Assembly: GCF_008274805.1 (NCBI RefSeq) | Contig: NZ_CP022579.1 | Location: 1 to 64,000, forward strand | Reading direction: 5' to 3' | From: Oryzomicrobium terrae | GTDB lineage: Bacteria > Pseudomonadota > Gammaproteobacteria > Burkholderiales > Rhodocyclaceae | Length of the DNA stretch: 64,000 nucleotides | Shown here: one piece after another, positions 1 to 10,795 of the stretch | Layout of the letters: every line of letters starts with the position of its first letter | Numbering within the stretch: position 1 is the first letter of the stretch | The notes under the pieces: model-generated | What the model was told of the DNA's origin: nothing | Databases searched by the model: none | The model's input: the letters and a program-made list of their open reading frames with translations, nothing else | Translations under genes and position numbers: made by a program

Positions 1-1428
1 ATGAGCGAATTCTGGTCAAACTGCCTGTCCCGCCTGGAGCAAGAACTCCCGGCGCAGCAATTCAATACCTGGATCAAGCCGCTGCGGCTTGAGGGGAGCG
101 CCAATCCCGAGGAAGGGCTGCGCCTGTTCGCACCCAACGGCTTCATTCTCAAGTGGGTGCGGGACCGCTACCTGAGCCGCATCGAGGAATTCGGTCGCGA
201 GTTCTTCAATACCGAAATTTCGATCGACCTGACCATCGGCCAAGGCAGCACTCCGGTGGCCCGCCCTGCCCCGGTCGTCCCGCCGCTGAGTGGCAGCAAT
301 GGAGGCGGCAGTGATGCGGTGGCGCCGGGCGCCAGCGAATTGCCGGCCTCGGCATCCCGACCGGCTGCCGCGCTGAAAATGCCCTCCCGGGAAAAGACCG
401 GCTACGAGAAAACCCGCCTCAACGCGGCGTTTACCTTCGACAACCTGGTCGTGGGCAAGGCCAACGACCTGGCCCGGGCCGCTGCCATGCGCGTCGCGGA
501 AAACCCGGGTAGCGACTACAACCCCCTGTTCATCTACGGCGGCGCTGGTCTGGGCAAGACTCACCTGATCCACGCCATTGGCAACCGCATCCTGGCCGAC
601 CGGCCGGACAAGGTACTGCGCTACGTGCACGCCGAGGACTACTACCAGGACGTGGTGCGCGCCTATCAGCAGAAATCCTTCGACGTTTTCAAGCGCTACT
701 ACCGCTCGGTGGACGTGCTCTTGATCGACGACGTGCAGTTCCTGAACGGCAAGAACCGTACCCAGGAAGAATTCTTCTATGCCTTCAACGCCCTGATGGA
801 GGCGAAGAAGCAGATCATCATCACCTGCGACACCTACCCCAAGGACATCACCGGCCTGGAAGACCGGCTGATCACCCGTTTCGACTGGGGTCTGACCGTA
901 CAGATCGAGCCGCCCGAGATGGAGATGCGGGTGGCCATCCTGGAAAAGAAGGCCGAGGCCGAAGGGGTGCGCCTGGACAAGGAAGTAGCGTTCTTCATCG
1001 CCAAACACCTCAAGTCCAACGTGCGCGAGCTGGAAGGGGCGTTGAAGAAGGTGCTGGCCTATTCCCAGTTCCACGGCCGGGCCATTGGTCTGGACATGGC
1101 CAAGGAAGCCCTGAAGGACGTGATCGGCGCTTACAATCGCCAAATCACGGTGGAAAACATCCAGAAGACGGTGGCCGAGTACTACAAGATCAAGGTCGCC
1201 GACCTCTACTCGAAGAAGCGCACCCGGATCATCGCCCGCCCCCGCCAGGTGGCGATGTGGCTGGCCAAGGACCTTACCCCGCACAGCTACCCGGCCATCG
1301 GCGATGCCTTCGGTGGACGCGACCACACTACGGTGCTCCATGCCGTTCGCACCATCGAAGATCTGAAAATGAAGGACAATCAGCTCAATCACGATCTGCA
1401 CGTGCTCTTGCAAGTGCTCAAGGGCTAA
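1..1428 (+). CDS. dnaA: Chromosomal replication initiator DnaA
   Basis: Initiates chromosome replication by binding DnaA boxes and melting oriC as an ATP-bound oligomer. The 475-residue product has an N-terminal DnaB/DiaA-interacting domain (about 1-85), a low-complexity Gly/Ala/Pro linker (about 85-135), an AAA+ core with Walker [10 protein letters not shown] (Lys186) and Walker [10 protein letters not shown], and a C-terminal helix-turn-helix with the box-recognition signature GGRDHTTV. Length and domain order are normal for the family. The ATG is the first base of the window, so its ribosome binding site and promoter lie outside. It is followed by a DnaA-box region and dnaN, the usual dnaA-dnaN-gyrB origin order. 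Identification is secure. Confidence 0.99.
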   Translation: MSEFWSNCLSRLEQELPAQQFNTWIKPLRLEGSANPEEGLRLFAPNGFILKWVRDRYLSRIEEFGREFFNTEISIDLTIGQGSTPVARPAPVVPPLSGSNGGGSDAVAPGASELPASASRPAAALKMPSREKTGYEKTRLNAAFTFDNLVVGKANDLARAAAMRVAENPGSDYNPLFIYGGAGLGKTHLIHAIGNRILADRPDKVLRYVHAEDYYQDVVRAYQQKSFDVFKRYYRSVDVLLIDDVQFLNGKNRTQEEFFYAFNALMEAKKQIIITCDTYPKDITGLEDRLITRFDWGLTVQIEPPEMEMRVAILEKKAEAEGVRLDKEVAFFIAKHLKSNVRELEGALKKVLAYSQFHGRAIGLDMAKEALKDVIGAYNRQITVENIQKTVAEYYKIKVADLYSKKRTRIIARPRQVAMWLAKDLTPHSYPAIGDAFGGRDHTTVLHAVRTIEDLKMKDNQLNHDLHVLLQVLKG

Positions 1429-1651
1429 TTGCAGCTCCCAGGCAGGGGATAAGCAGGCGGGAAGCCTGTGGAAGAAATGGGGATTACTTCCCCTTTTTCC
1501 CCGTCGCAAAAGTTGTTCTACTTGGCTCCACAGCGTCGTACAGCCGTTATCCACGGTGTTTTTTTCGATCTAAGCCAAGGATAATCAAGCGGTTTTTTGT
1601 GTTATCCACAGAGTTGTCGTTCGGTTAACTAATCATTAGGGTTTTATTTAT
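1429..1651. other. dnaA-dnaN intergenic region with DnaA boxes, candidate oriC
   Basis: This 223-base gap is visibly AT-richer than its surroundings in its right half. It contains two DnaA boxes on the plus strand: TTATCCACG at 1547-1555 and the perfect TTATCCACA at 1602-1610, separated by T-rich tracts, with another AT-rich stretch up to dnaN. Such an arrangement is known from bacterial origins and from DnaA-regulated dnaN promoters. Only two clear boxes are visible, and the region upstream of dnaA, where many origins lie, is outside the window. The oriC role is therefore inference. Confidence 0.5.
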
Positions 1652-2770
1652 ATGCTTCTCATAAAAGCGTCTCGCGAGACCTTCCTCGCGCCTCTGCAGT
1701 CGGTATCCGGCATCGTCGAGAAGCGGCACACCCTGCCGATCCTGTCCAACGTGCTGCTGGAAAAGCGCGGCGATCAGCTGACCTTGCTGGCCACCGACAT
1801 CGAAATTCAGATCACCACCTCCACCGGCGGTGCCGAAGACGGAGCCGACGGCGCGGTGACCGTGGGGGCCAAGAAGCTGCAGGACATCCTGCGCTCCCTG
1901 CCCGAAGGCACCGATGTTTCCCTGGTGCTCGAAGACAAGCGCCTGACGGTGCGTGGCGGCAAGAGCCGCTTCGCCCTGCAGACCCTGCCGGCGGAAGATT
2001 TCCCGCGCATGGCCCTGTCTGAAGGCGACACCCGCACCTTCACCGTCACCCAGAAACAGTTCCGCCAACTGCTCGCCCAGACCCAGTACGCCATGGCTGC
2101 CCAGGACGTGCGCTACTACCTGAACGGCCTGCTGCTGCTGGTCGATGGCGGCGAGTTGCGCGCCGTAGCTACCGATGGCCACCGCCTGGCCTACGCCAGC
2201 ATGGCCCTGGAAGGTGAAGGCGTCGCTGCCCTGCCCCGCCAGGAAATGATCCTGCCGCGCAAGACGGTGATCGAACTGAACCGTCTGCTTGCCGATTCCG
2301 ACGAGCCCCTGGAACTGGCCCTGACCCCCAACCAGGTGCGCTTCACCTTCGGCAACGTGGTGCTGGTCTCCAAGCTGATCGACGGCAAGTTCCCCGATTA
2401 CGAGCGGGTCATCCCCGCCCAGCTGCGCAACACCCTGACTCTGGAGCGCTCCACCCTGCTCTCCTCCCTGGTGCGGGTGAAGATCCTGACCAACGAAAAG
2501 TTCTCCGGTGTGCGCCTGGTGGCCGCCGATAACGCCCTCAAGCTCAACGCCGCCAACGCCGAGCAGGAAGAAGCCCAGGAAGAGCTGGAAGTGGCCTACA
2601 GCGGCGAGCCCCTGGATGTGGGTTTCAACGTCAACTACCTGCTCGATGTGCTCAACAACACCCATGCCGAGACCATCGAGTGGCATTTCAACGACGCCAA
2701 CTCCAGCGCCCTGATCACCCTGCCGGGCAACGAGCGCTTCAAGTACGTCGTCATGCCGATGCGCATCTGA
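1652..2770 (+). CDS. dnaN: DNA polymerase III beta subunit (sliding clamp)
   Basis: Ring-shaped processivity clamp that tethers DNA polymerase III and other partners to DNA. The 372-residue product matches the family length. It begins MLLIKASRETFLAPLQSVSG and has the three repeated clamp domains, including the typical RHTLPILSN-like stretch (EKRHTLPILSN), DGHRLAYA and a C-terminal end FKYVVMPMRI that is nearly invariant in proteobacterial clamps. It lies 223 bases after dnaA and 70 bases before gyrB. A hairpin with a T tract separates it from gyrB, so dnaN and gyrB may be only partly co-transcribed. Nothing unusual was seen. Confidence 0.99.
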   Translation: MLLIKASRETFLAPLQSVSGIVEKRHTLPILSNVLLEKRGDQLTLLATDIEIQITTSTGGAEDGADGAVTVGAKKLQDILRSLPEGTDVSLVLEDKRLTVRGGKSRFALQTLPAEDFPRMALSEGDTRTFTVTQKQFRQLLAQTQYAMAAQDVRYYLNGLLLLVDGGELRAVATDGHRLAYASMALEGEGVAALPRQEMILPRKTVIELNRLLADSDEPLELALTPNQVRFTFGNVVLVSKLIDGKFPDYERVIPAQLRNTLTLERSTLLSSLVRVKILTNEKFSGVRLVAADNALKLNAANAEQEEAQEELEVAYSGEPLDVGFNVNYLLDVLNNTHAETIEWHFNDANSSALITLPGNERFKYVVMPMRI

Positions 2771-2790
2771 TCCGGCGCGTGCAGCGATTT

Positions 2791-5330
<2,540 letters not shown>

Positions 5331-5396
5331 TGGTTGTAGGCACCCCGCGAATGCCTAGATCGTTCTCAAAACACTAGGCGTTGTAGGGCCCACTTG

Positions 5397-5428
5397 AAAA
5401 TGGCCGCTCAGGATGAGCGGCCATTTTT
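5397..5428 (+). terminator. Rho-independent terminator of gyrB
   Basis: A perfect 10-base stem, ATGGCCGCTC/GAGCGGCCAT with loop AGGAT, is followed by five T and flanked by complementary A and T runs. It ends the dnaA-dnaN-gyrB block 25 bases before the next gene. Confidence 0.9.
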
Positions 5429-5452
5429 CTCGATTACCCCCTTCTTTCCGCG

Positions 5453-6043
5453 ATGCCCCAAACCCTTGCCGCTGCCGTCCACAGCGATCTGCTGATCAAG
5501 AAAAGCCGTTTCATCGGCTGCGTGCAGCCGGTGGCCGATCGGGCCACGGCGCAAGCTATGGTTGCCAGGTTGCGTGCCGAGCATGCGGGGGCGGCTCATG
5601 TCTGTTGGGCGCTGCTGGCCGGTGGGCAGTCGGCGGCGGTGGATGATGGGGAGCCCAGCGGCACGGCGGGGCGGCCGATGCTCGATGTGTTGCGCTACCA
5701 GAACCTGGAAGGCGTGCTGGCCACGGTGGTGCGTTACTACGGCGGCGTGAAGCTGGGGGCCGGCGGTTTGGTGCGGGCCTATACGGATTGCGTGGCCCAG
5801 GCGCTGCGCGGTGCCGAGAAGGTCGCCATCGTCCGGCAGCGGGACCTGCGCTGCCAGGTGCCCTATTCCCTCGAAGGTCTGCTGCGTCGGGAGCTGGAGG
5901 CCGCAGGGGCAACGCTGCACGCGGTACGGCATGGGGATCAGGTCGAATTCGCCTTCGCCATGGCCGAGACTTCGGCCGAAGCGTTTGTCGGGGCGCTCAG
6001 TGAGGCCGGTCAAGGGCGAATCGTCTGGCTGCCGGCGGCGTGA
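5453..6043 (+). CDS. yigZ: YigZ/IMPACT family protein
   Basis: A 196-residue member of the YigZ/IMPACT family (UPF0029 N-terminal domain). In eukaryotes IMPACT modulates Gcn2; the bacterial proteins have no settled role beyond nucleic-acid-binding folds. The family signature is clear: IKKSRFIGCVQPV near the start, DDGEPSGTAGRPMLD, and VVRYYGGVKLGAGGLVRAY, followed by the smaller C-terminal domain (about 130-196). ATG 5453 gives the usual family N-terminus and lies just after the gyrB terminator, so transcription is presumably independent. No functional partner is evident next to it. Confidence 0.93.
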   Translation: MPQTLAAAVHSDLLIKKSRFIGCVQPVADRATAQAMVARLRAEHAGAAHVCWALLAGGQSAAVDDGEPSGTAGRPMLDVLRYQNLEGVLATVVRYYGGVKLGAGGLVRAYTDCVAQALRGAEKVAIVRQRDLRCQVPYSLEGLLRRELEAAGATLHAVRHGDQVEFAFAMAETSAEAFVGALSEAGQGRIVWLPAA

Positions 6044-6100
6044 CACTGCACCGCTGGCGTTGGCGGAGGGAGGCGTGCTGCCAAGGCGGGCTGGGGTGTA

Positions 6101-6130
6101 CTGGAAAAATAGCGAACTTTCCAGTATTAT
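6101..6130 (+). promoter_or_regulatory. Candidate promoter overlapped by an inverted repeat
   Basis: CTGGAAA (6101-6107) and TTTCCAG (6118-6124) form a perfect 7-base inverted repeat with a 10-base spacer. It fits between a -35-like TGGAAA (6102-6107) and a -10-like TATTAT (6125-6130) at 17-base spacing. This geometry suggests an operator-covered promoter for the lytic transglycosylase gene, giving a leader of about 185 bases. No regulator is assigned. Confidence 0.4.
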
Positions 6131-6320
6131 CAATGGGTTGCCCCGGGACAATTCTCTTCCCTCAACCACCCCGGGCCAAACTCCCATGAAGGCCCACTGC
6201 GCATCCCCGAGATAGGTAAGAGTTCGCCCGCCCTGCGGTGACGACACCATGCCCGGCAAGTTTTACGACTTGCATCTTGCGCGGCCTGGGTTGTGACCAA
6301 CACCTTGACGAGGAGCCCCC

Positions 6321-6761
6321 ATGACCCCGCGCCAATGGTTTTTCCGGGTGATGCTTACCCTGTTCTGTTGCTTTCCCCTGGCGGCCCAGGCCTGCTTCGA
6401 AGAAGCAGCGGAACAACACGATGTGCCAGTCGATGTTCTCAAGGCCATCGCCAAAATCGAATCCGGCGGCAATCCGAACGCGGTGGCCCGCAGCAAGAAC
6501 GGCACGATGTACATCGGCCTGATGCAGATCGGTACCGGCTGGCTGCCGACCCTGGCCAAGTTCGGGATCACCCGGGAAAAGCTCAAGGACCGCTGCACCA
6601 ACGTCCAGACGGCAGCCTGGATTCTGGCCGGTTACGTGGCCCGCTATGGCGACCTCTGGGCGGCGGTGGAGGCCTACCACTCCGGCTTTCCGCGCAAAGC
6701 CCAGCTGTACAGTAAACGGGTGCAACGGCTGATGCCGCCCTCGGCACTGGCCCAGGAGTGA
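6321..6761 (+). CDS. Lytic transglycosylase, SLT domain, periplasmic
   Basis: A 146-residue protein with a signal peptide (about 1-23, MTPRQWFFRVMLTLFCCFPLAAQA, cleaved before Cys) and one SLT/lysozyme-like domain. It cleaves peptidoglycan between MurNAc and GlcNAc, leaving 1,6-anhydro ends. The catalytic glutamate lies in AIAKIESGGNPNAV, followed by the expected GLMQIGTGWLP and an alpha-helical end with the conserved AAVEAYHSG. The compact size resembles the VirB1/IagB/PilT-associated single-domain enzymes. ATG 6321 has AGGAG 5 bases upstream. No secretion or pilus genes are adjacent, so its target machinery is unknown. Confidence 0.9.
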   Translation: MTPRQWFFRVMLTLFCCFPLAAQACFEEAAEQHDVPVDVLKAIAKIESGGNPNAVARSKNGTMYIGLMQIGTGWLPTLAKFGITREKLKDRCTNVQTAAWILAGYVARYGDLWAAVEAYHSGFPRKAQLYSKRVQRLMPPSALAQE

Positions 6762-6877
6762 TCCGGCCCTAGTCCGGTAGTCCTGCACCGGCCGTCGCCT
6801 TGGCCACTGCGCTCAACGAGCAGGGACAGGGGCAAAGTGCTGGGCAGCCCGTCAGCCGATCCGATTAACCACTGCCA

Positions 6878-6911
6878 CAACGGCCACGCCTTGGCGTGGC
6901 CGTTGTCTTTT
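6878..6911. terminator. Bidirectional terminator between convergent genes
   Basis: A near-perfect palindrome CAACGGCCACGCC/GGCGTGGCCGTTG ends in TCTTTT on the plus strand. It lies between the lytic transglycosylase (plus) and the AraC-type regulator (minus). Confidence 0.8.
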
Positions 6912-6933
6912 CATGGTCGCTTTCGCTTTAAAG

Positions 6934-7905
6934 CTACAGGGGCCGCACCGGCACGCACAGCTGGCATTCCATGACGCCGCTGACGGCATCGTAGTAGGCG
7001 TCGGCCGGGTAGTACTCGAAGAACGGCCGGCTGTCAGGCTGCATGCCGCTGCTGGGCAGCCAGCGGCGCAGCAGCTCGGTCCAGGCGCCGCCGATGGCCG
7101 GGCCGTCGCCACGGAAATCGGCCACGGCATAACGTCCCCCCGGCAGGGTAGCGATGCTGACGGGGGCGTGGGCGACGAAGTCCTCCGGGACCACCACGCA
7201 GGCATCGTAGCGGCACTTGCCGGGCGGGGTGACATCCGGGTCGTCGTAGCCGATGCCGTAGCAGGAGGCCCGCTCCAGCCCGTTGGCGTGGCGCCAGGGC
7301 AGGAACTGCTCTTGCCAGAAGCGGCTGATGCTCGGGCCGTAGGGGCCGATGTGGCGCATATAGGCGACCCGTACCGGGGACAGGGTGGCAATCGTGACGT
7401 TCATGATGGGCTCCTTGAAAAGGGGTTCGCCATCATGGCCGGTCCCCTCCCCCGGTACCTGATCGCGCTTGCTTTCCACCTGATCGAGATTGCGCCGCGC
7501 CGCCAGGCTGGCTTCCCGGCGGGCGGGGGCGCTCCTGCGCCAATCGCTCGGGGTCATGCCGAAATGCTGCTTGAAGGCCCGGGAAAAGGCCTCGCTAGAG
7601 CCAAAGCCCACATCCAGGGCGATGTTGAGCACCGGCGTGTGGCGCTGGTGGTTCAGCATCAGGGCTCCGGCTTCGAGGCGCCGCCGGCGCACGTAGTCGC
7701 CCAGGGTTTCGCCCATCCAGGCGAGGAACAGCCGGTGGAAGTGGTAAGGCGAAAAATTCGCCACGTCGGCGATGCTGGCCAGGTCCACCGTACCGGCCAG
7801 GTGCCGGTCGATGTGATCGATCACCCGGTTCATGCGCTGGGCGTACTCGCGCCACGAATGCCGCGAGTCGGCGCCGGAGGATGCGCCGTTGCTTTGGAAA
7901 GTCAT
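6934..7905 (-). CDS. AraC-family regulator with GyrI-like effector domain
   Basis: A 323-residue transcription regulator with an N-terminal AraC double helix-turn-helix (about 20-125: DLASIADVANFSPYHFHRLFLAWMGETLGDYVRRRRLE and NIALDVGFGSSEAFSRAFKQHFGMTPSDW in pieces) and a C-terminal GyrI/SOUL-like small-molecule domain (about 165-323), the Rob arrangement. Such proteins usually sense hydrophobic or amphipathic compounds and activate stress or efflux genes. The start ATG (complement of 7903-7905) is the first in frame after the upstream permease end. It is transcribed away from the EamA permease's terminus in the same direction but with an 86-base gap, so linkage is uncertain. Confidence 0.93.
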   Translation of the reverse strand: MTFQSNGASSGADSRHSWREYAQRMNRVIDHIDRHLAGTVDLASIADVANFSPYHFHRLFLAWMGETLGDYVRRRRLEAGALMLNHQRHTPVLNIALDVGFGSSEAFSRAFKQHFGMTPSDWRRSAPARREASLAARRNLDQVESKRDQVPGEGTGHDGEPLFKEPIMNVTIATLSPVRVAYMRHIGPYGPSISRFWQEQFLPWRHANGLERASCYGIGYDDPDVTPPGKCRYDACVVVPEDFVAHAPVSIATLPGGRYAVADFRGDGPAIGGAWTELLRRWLPSSGMQPDSRPFFEYYPADAYYDAVSGVMECQLCVPVRPL

Positions 7906-7991
7906 GCTTGTCGCCTGGCCGTGAAAGGAAACACCGCCATGGCAATGGCGGCCCGGGCGGCGATTTTATTCCAACGGTGTGGAAACGGCCG

Positions 7992-8873
7992 TTACCGGCT
8001 GGCCCGGCGCGGGCTGCGGATCACCAGGGCGATGCCGCCCAGTACGGCGAGCGACGCCAGCATCAGCCGCAGGGTGATGGCCTCGCCGAGAAAGGCCGCC
8101 GCGCCCAAAGCGGCGAGCACCGGCACGCTCAGTTGCACCGTGGCGGCGCTGGTGGCGCGCAGCAGCGGCAGGGCCCCGTACCACAAGGCGTAGCCCAGGC
8201 CCGAGGCCAGGGCGCCGGAAGCCACGGCATAAGCGGCACCGGCGGCACCGGCGGCATCGACGCTGGCGCTGGAAAGCTGGGCCAGGCTCAGGGCCAGGGC
8301 GAAAGGCACGGCGCGCAGGAAGTTGCCGGCGGTGCTGGCGGCCGGGTTGGCGACGCCGCGGCCGCGCAGCGAATAGACCCCCCAGGCAACACCGCTGGCC
8401 AGCATCAGCACGGCACCCTGCAAGGGTGGGGCGGACAGCCCGGGCAGCAGCAATCCCACCAGACCGGCGGCAGCCAATGCCATGCCGGCGGATTGGCGGG
8501 CACCGAGGCGCTCGCCGCGCCACAGGCCGTAGCCGATCATGGTGGCCTGCACCGCGCCGAAGAGCAGCAGCGCTCCGGCCCCGGCGGGCAGGGTGCGGTA
8601 GGCGAAGGAGAAGGCGGCGGCGTAGGCGAACAGGGCCAGGGCCGAGGCCCAGCTGCCATGGGGCGGGTGATCAGCACTGCCGCCTGTATGGGCAGATCCG
8701 CCGCGCAGGCGCACCACCAGCCACAGCATGAGCGCGCCGGAAGCGAGGCGAATGGTGGTGAAGCTGGCGGCGTCGATGCCGGTTTCGCGCAGGGCCAGGC
8801 GGCAGAGCAGGGAATTGGCGGCGAAGGCCAGCATCGCCAACGTTGTCAGCAGGAGCACTCGGGCCAGGGACAT
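7992..8873 (-). CDS. EamA/DMT-superfamily permease
   Basis: A 293-residue inner-membrane transporter with two EamA repeats (10 predicted membrane segments), starting MSLARVLLLTTLAMLAFAANSLL. EamA proteins export small metabolites or amino acids; the substrate cannot be read from sequence. The start was chosen at ATG 8873, because the longer open frame upstream overlaps the neighbouring LysR gene entirely. Only five bases separate this start from the end of that LysR gene on the same strand, so the two are almost certainly co-transcribed and the regulator may control the permease. Confidence 0.92.
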   Translation of the reverse strand: MSLARVLLLTTLAMLAFAANSLLCRLALRETGIDAASFTTIRLASGALMLWLVVRLRGGSAHTGGSADHPPHGSWASALALFAYAAAFSFAYRTLPAGAGALLLFGAVQATMIGYGLWRGERLGARQSAGMALAAAGLVGLLLPGLSAPPLQGAVLMLASGVAWGVYSLRGRGVANPAASTAGNFLRAVPFALALSLAQLSSASVDAAGAAGAAYAVASGALASGLGYALWYGALPLLRATSAATVQLSVPVLAALGAAAFLGEAITLRLMLASLAVLGGIALVIRSPRRASR

Positions 8874-8878
8874 GGCGC

Positions 8879-10018
8879 CTATTCCAGCACGGATTCGGTG
8901 GGGTGGAGGGAGGGGCCGGGAATGGTGGGCGCTGCCGTCGCGGGTGGAGCCTTGGCAGTGGCGGCTCCATCCCTTATGTCCGTCATTTCTGCCAGCAGCC
9001 AGGCGCGGAACGCGGCGACGATGGGCCGCTCCAGGGCGGCGGGCGGGCACACCAGATGGTAGGCGAGGGGCGCGTGGAGGGCCTGGGGAAAGGCCACGGC
9101 AAGCTTGCCGGCGTCGCGTTCGGCCTGGGTCAGGGTGGCGCTGGCGAGCAGCACGCCCTGAGCGGTGGCAGCGGCTTCCAGGGCGAGCAGGCCATTGCCG
9201 AAGCGCTGCTCGCGCAACGGCGCCACCAGAGGCACGCCGGCCTGGCACAGCCATTCGGACCAGCCGAAGCGCTCGGCCGAGCGCAGCAGGGTGCTGTCGC
9301 TCAACAGGGGCACGGCCAGCAAGTCGGCGGGAGTGGCCAGGCGCGGCAGCAGGGCCGGGGCGCAGAGGGGCACCAGGTCGAGATCGAGCAGGGGTGTGGC
9401 GTGCAGGTCGGCGTAGCGGCCGTAGCCGAGGCGTACCGACAGGTCGATGCCGGCGCGGCGGAAGCTGGCCGCGGTGACCGGGCCGCCGGGGGCGGAATCC
9501 ACCGAACTCAGGCTGGCCTGCAGGCGCACCTCGGCCTCGGGGCAGCGGGCGTAGAAGCGGTGCAGCCGCGGCACCAGCCACTTGGTGGCGAACAGGGGTT
9601 CGGCGCAGACCGTGACCACGACCTGATCCTCATCGTGGGCGCGCAGTTGCTCCGCCGCCTCGGCCAGGGCGGCAAAGCCCTCCTGCAGGCGGGGCAGGAC
9701 CGCTGCCGCTGCCCGGGTGAGGATCACCTTGCGGTGTTGGCGCACGAATAGCTCCACCCCCAGCTGGGTTTCCAGGGCCTTGACCTGGTGGCTGACGGCG
9801 GCGGGGGAGACGTGCAACTGCTTGGCCGCTTCGGCAAAGCTGCCGGTGCGGGCGGCGGCCTCGAAGTACGACAGGGCGATCAGGGGCGGCAGACGCCGCA
9901 CCGTCGAGTTGCCGCGGGCCTGGAGTGGTCCGTCGTCCCGGCAGCCGGCACCGGTCGGCGGGGTGGTTTGCTCGGCGTCGGTCGGCATTGGAGGGGATGC
10001 GGGCGTGGGGCGTTCCAT
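8879..10018 (-). CDS. LysR-family transcriptional regulator (GcvA-like)
   Basis: A LysR-type regulator with an N-terminal winged helix-turn-helix (LSYFEAAARTGSFAEAAKQLHVS, then AAVSHQVKALE) and a periplasmic-binding-fold effector domain. The HTH and the FATKWLVPRLHRF stretch are typical of the GcvA subgroup. At 379 residues it is longer than the usual 300, with a Pro/Thr-rich N-terminal extension (about 1-40) and a Pro/Ala-rich C-terminal tail. The true start could therefore be the ATG at 9988 or a GTG at 9901. It sits five bases upstream of the EamA permease in an apparent two-gene operon, an arrangement that differs from the commoner divergent layout. Confidence 0.9.
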   Translation of the reverse strand: MERPTPASPPMPTDAEQTTPPTGAGCRDDGPLQARGNSTVRRLPPLIALSYFEAAARTGSFAEAAKQLHVSPAAVSHQVKALETQLGVELFVRQHRKVILTRAAAAVLPRLQEGFAALAEAAEQLRAHDEDQVVVTVCAEPLFATKWLVPRLHRFYARCPEAEVRLQASLSSVDSAPGGPVTAASFRRAGIDLSVRLGYGRYADLHATPLLDLDLVPLCAPALLPRLATPADLLAVPLLSDSTLLRSAERFGWSEWLCQAGVPLVAPLREQRFGNGLLALEAAATAQGVLLASATLTQAERDAGKLAVAFPQALHAPLAYHLVCPPAALERPIVAAFRAWLLAEMTDIRDGAATAKAPPATAAPTIPGPSLHPTESVLE

Positions 10019-10067
10019 GGCGGCATCCTACGCGAGCCTGGCGGCGCCGGTTAAGCGCTCCTTAGGC

Positions 10068-10520
10068 TTAGGCTGCAGGGGTAACCGTGACCTGGGCGGT
10101 GATCGAGTGGGCGATGAAGCAGTTGCGGTGGGCCCCGTCGTGCAATTTGGCCAGGGCGGCGGCGTCGGGCTGCTTGTCGCCGCTGAAGCTCACCTGGGGC
10201 GCCAGCTCGATCCGGGTCACCGCCAGGCGGCCGGCCTCGTTCTTTTCCAGATGGGCCACCGGCGCATCCCGGTAGCTTTCGACCTGGTAGCCCTGGATGG
10301 CGGCGATGGCGAGAAAGGTGAGCATGTGGCAGCTGGCCAGGGCGGTCAGCAGCAGTTGTTCCGGGTCGGCGCAGGCGGGGTCGCCCTGGTACTCGGCAGA
10401 GGCGGAGACGTTCACCTGCTGGCCGCCGTTGAGGGTGGCCAGGTGGTTGCGGGAATAGGTGGCGGGGTCGGCGGCGTTGGCTGCGCGCTGCCACGCGATG
10501 CTGGTGCGGTGTTCGGACAT
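10068..10520 (-). CDS. OsmC family peroxiredoxin-like protein
   Basis: A 150-residue OsmC/Ohr-fold protein, the family of thiol-dependent organic hydroperoxide reductases and related stress proteins. It shows the OsmC pattern with a catalytic-type cysteine in LLLTALASCHMLTFLAIAA and a second one in HRNCFIAHSI, the paired positions used by the YhfA/OsmC branch. Length is normal. It stands alone, with divergent spacing from the flgB-like gene end and a candidate promoter about 60 bases upstream. Substrate preference (organic peroxide or other) cannot be determined. Confidence 0.92.
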   Translation of the reverse strand: MSEHRTSIAWQRAANAADPATYSRNHLATLNGGQQVNVSASAEYQGDPACADPEQLLLTALASCHMLTFLAIAAIQGYQVESYRDAPVAHLEKNEAGRLAVTRIELAPQVSFSGDKQPDAAALAKLHDGAHRNCFIAHSITAQVTVTPAA

Positions 10521-10582
10521 GGGGACTCCTGGCAGGGCGAGGCGGGCGTCGGGGGACGGGCCTGGCCTGCGCTGACCCCTGT

Positions 10583-10621
10583 ATCGTAGGTGCGCGGCGG
10601 TACGGCGTAAAACGATGTTTT
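10583..10621 (-). promoter_or_regulatory. Candidate osmC promoter with a 13-base palindrome
   Basis: On the minus strand TTTACG (10611-10606) and TACGAT (10588-10583) are spaced by 17 bases, a plausible sigma-70 promoter reading into the OsmC gene. AAAACGATGTTTT (10609-10621), a perfect palindrome around GAT, overlaps the -35 and could be an operator. Confidence 0.35.
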
Positions 10622-10643
10622 CTAAGCGCCTGGCTTAGTTTTT
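10622..10643 (+). terminator. Intrinsic-terminator-like hairpin without an upstream gene
   Basis: CTAAGC-GCCTG-GCTTAG is followed by five T on the plus strand. No plus-strand gene precedes it, because OsmC and FlgB are both on the minus strand. The 12-base string TTAGTTTTTCTC at its 3' side recurs at 10719-10730. Confidence 0.4.
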
Positions 10644-10795
10644 CTCATGCGAAGCAGCGGCGGCAGCATCAAGGTCGGCGTCAGTCGTCGGGTTTGATGC
10701 GGCTGGGGCCGGGATTCATTAGTTTTTCTCGGCCACATCGGTGCGCTCCGTGCGGCATGGCCGGTGGCGGCCCGAGCCAGCGGGTGGCGGCGTGC

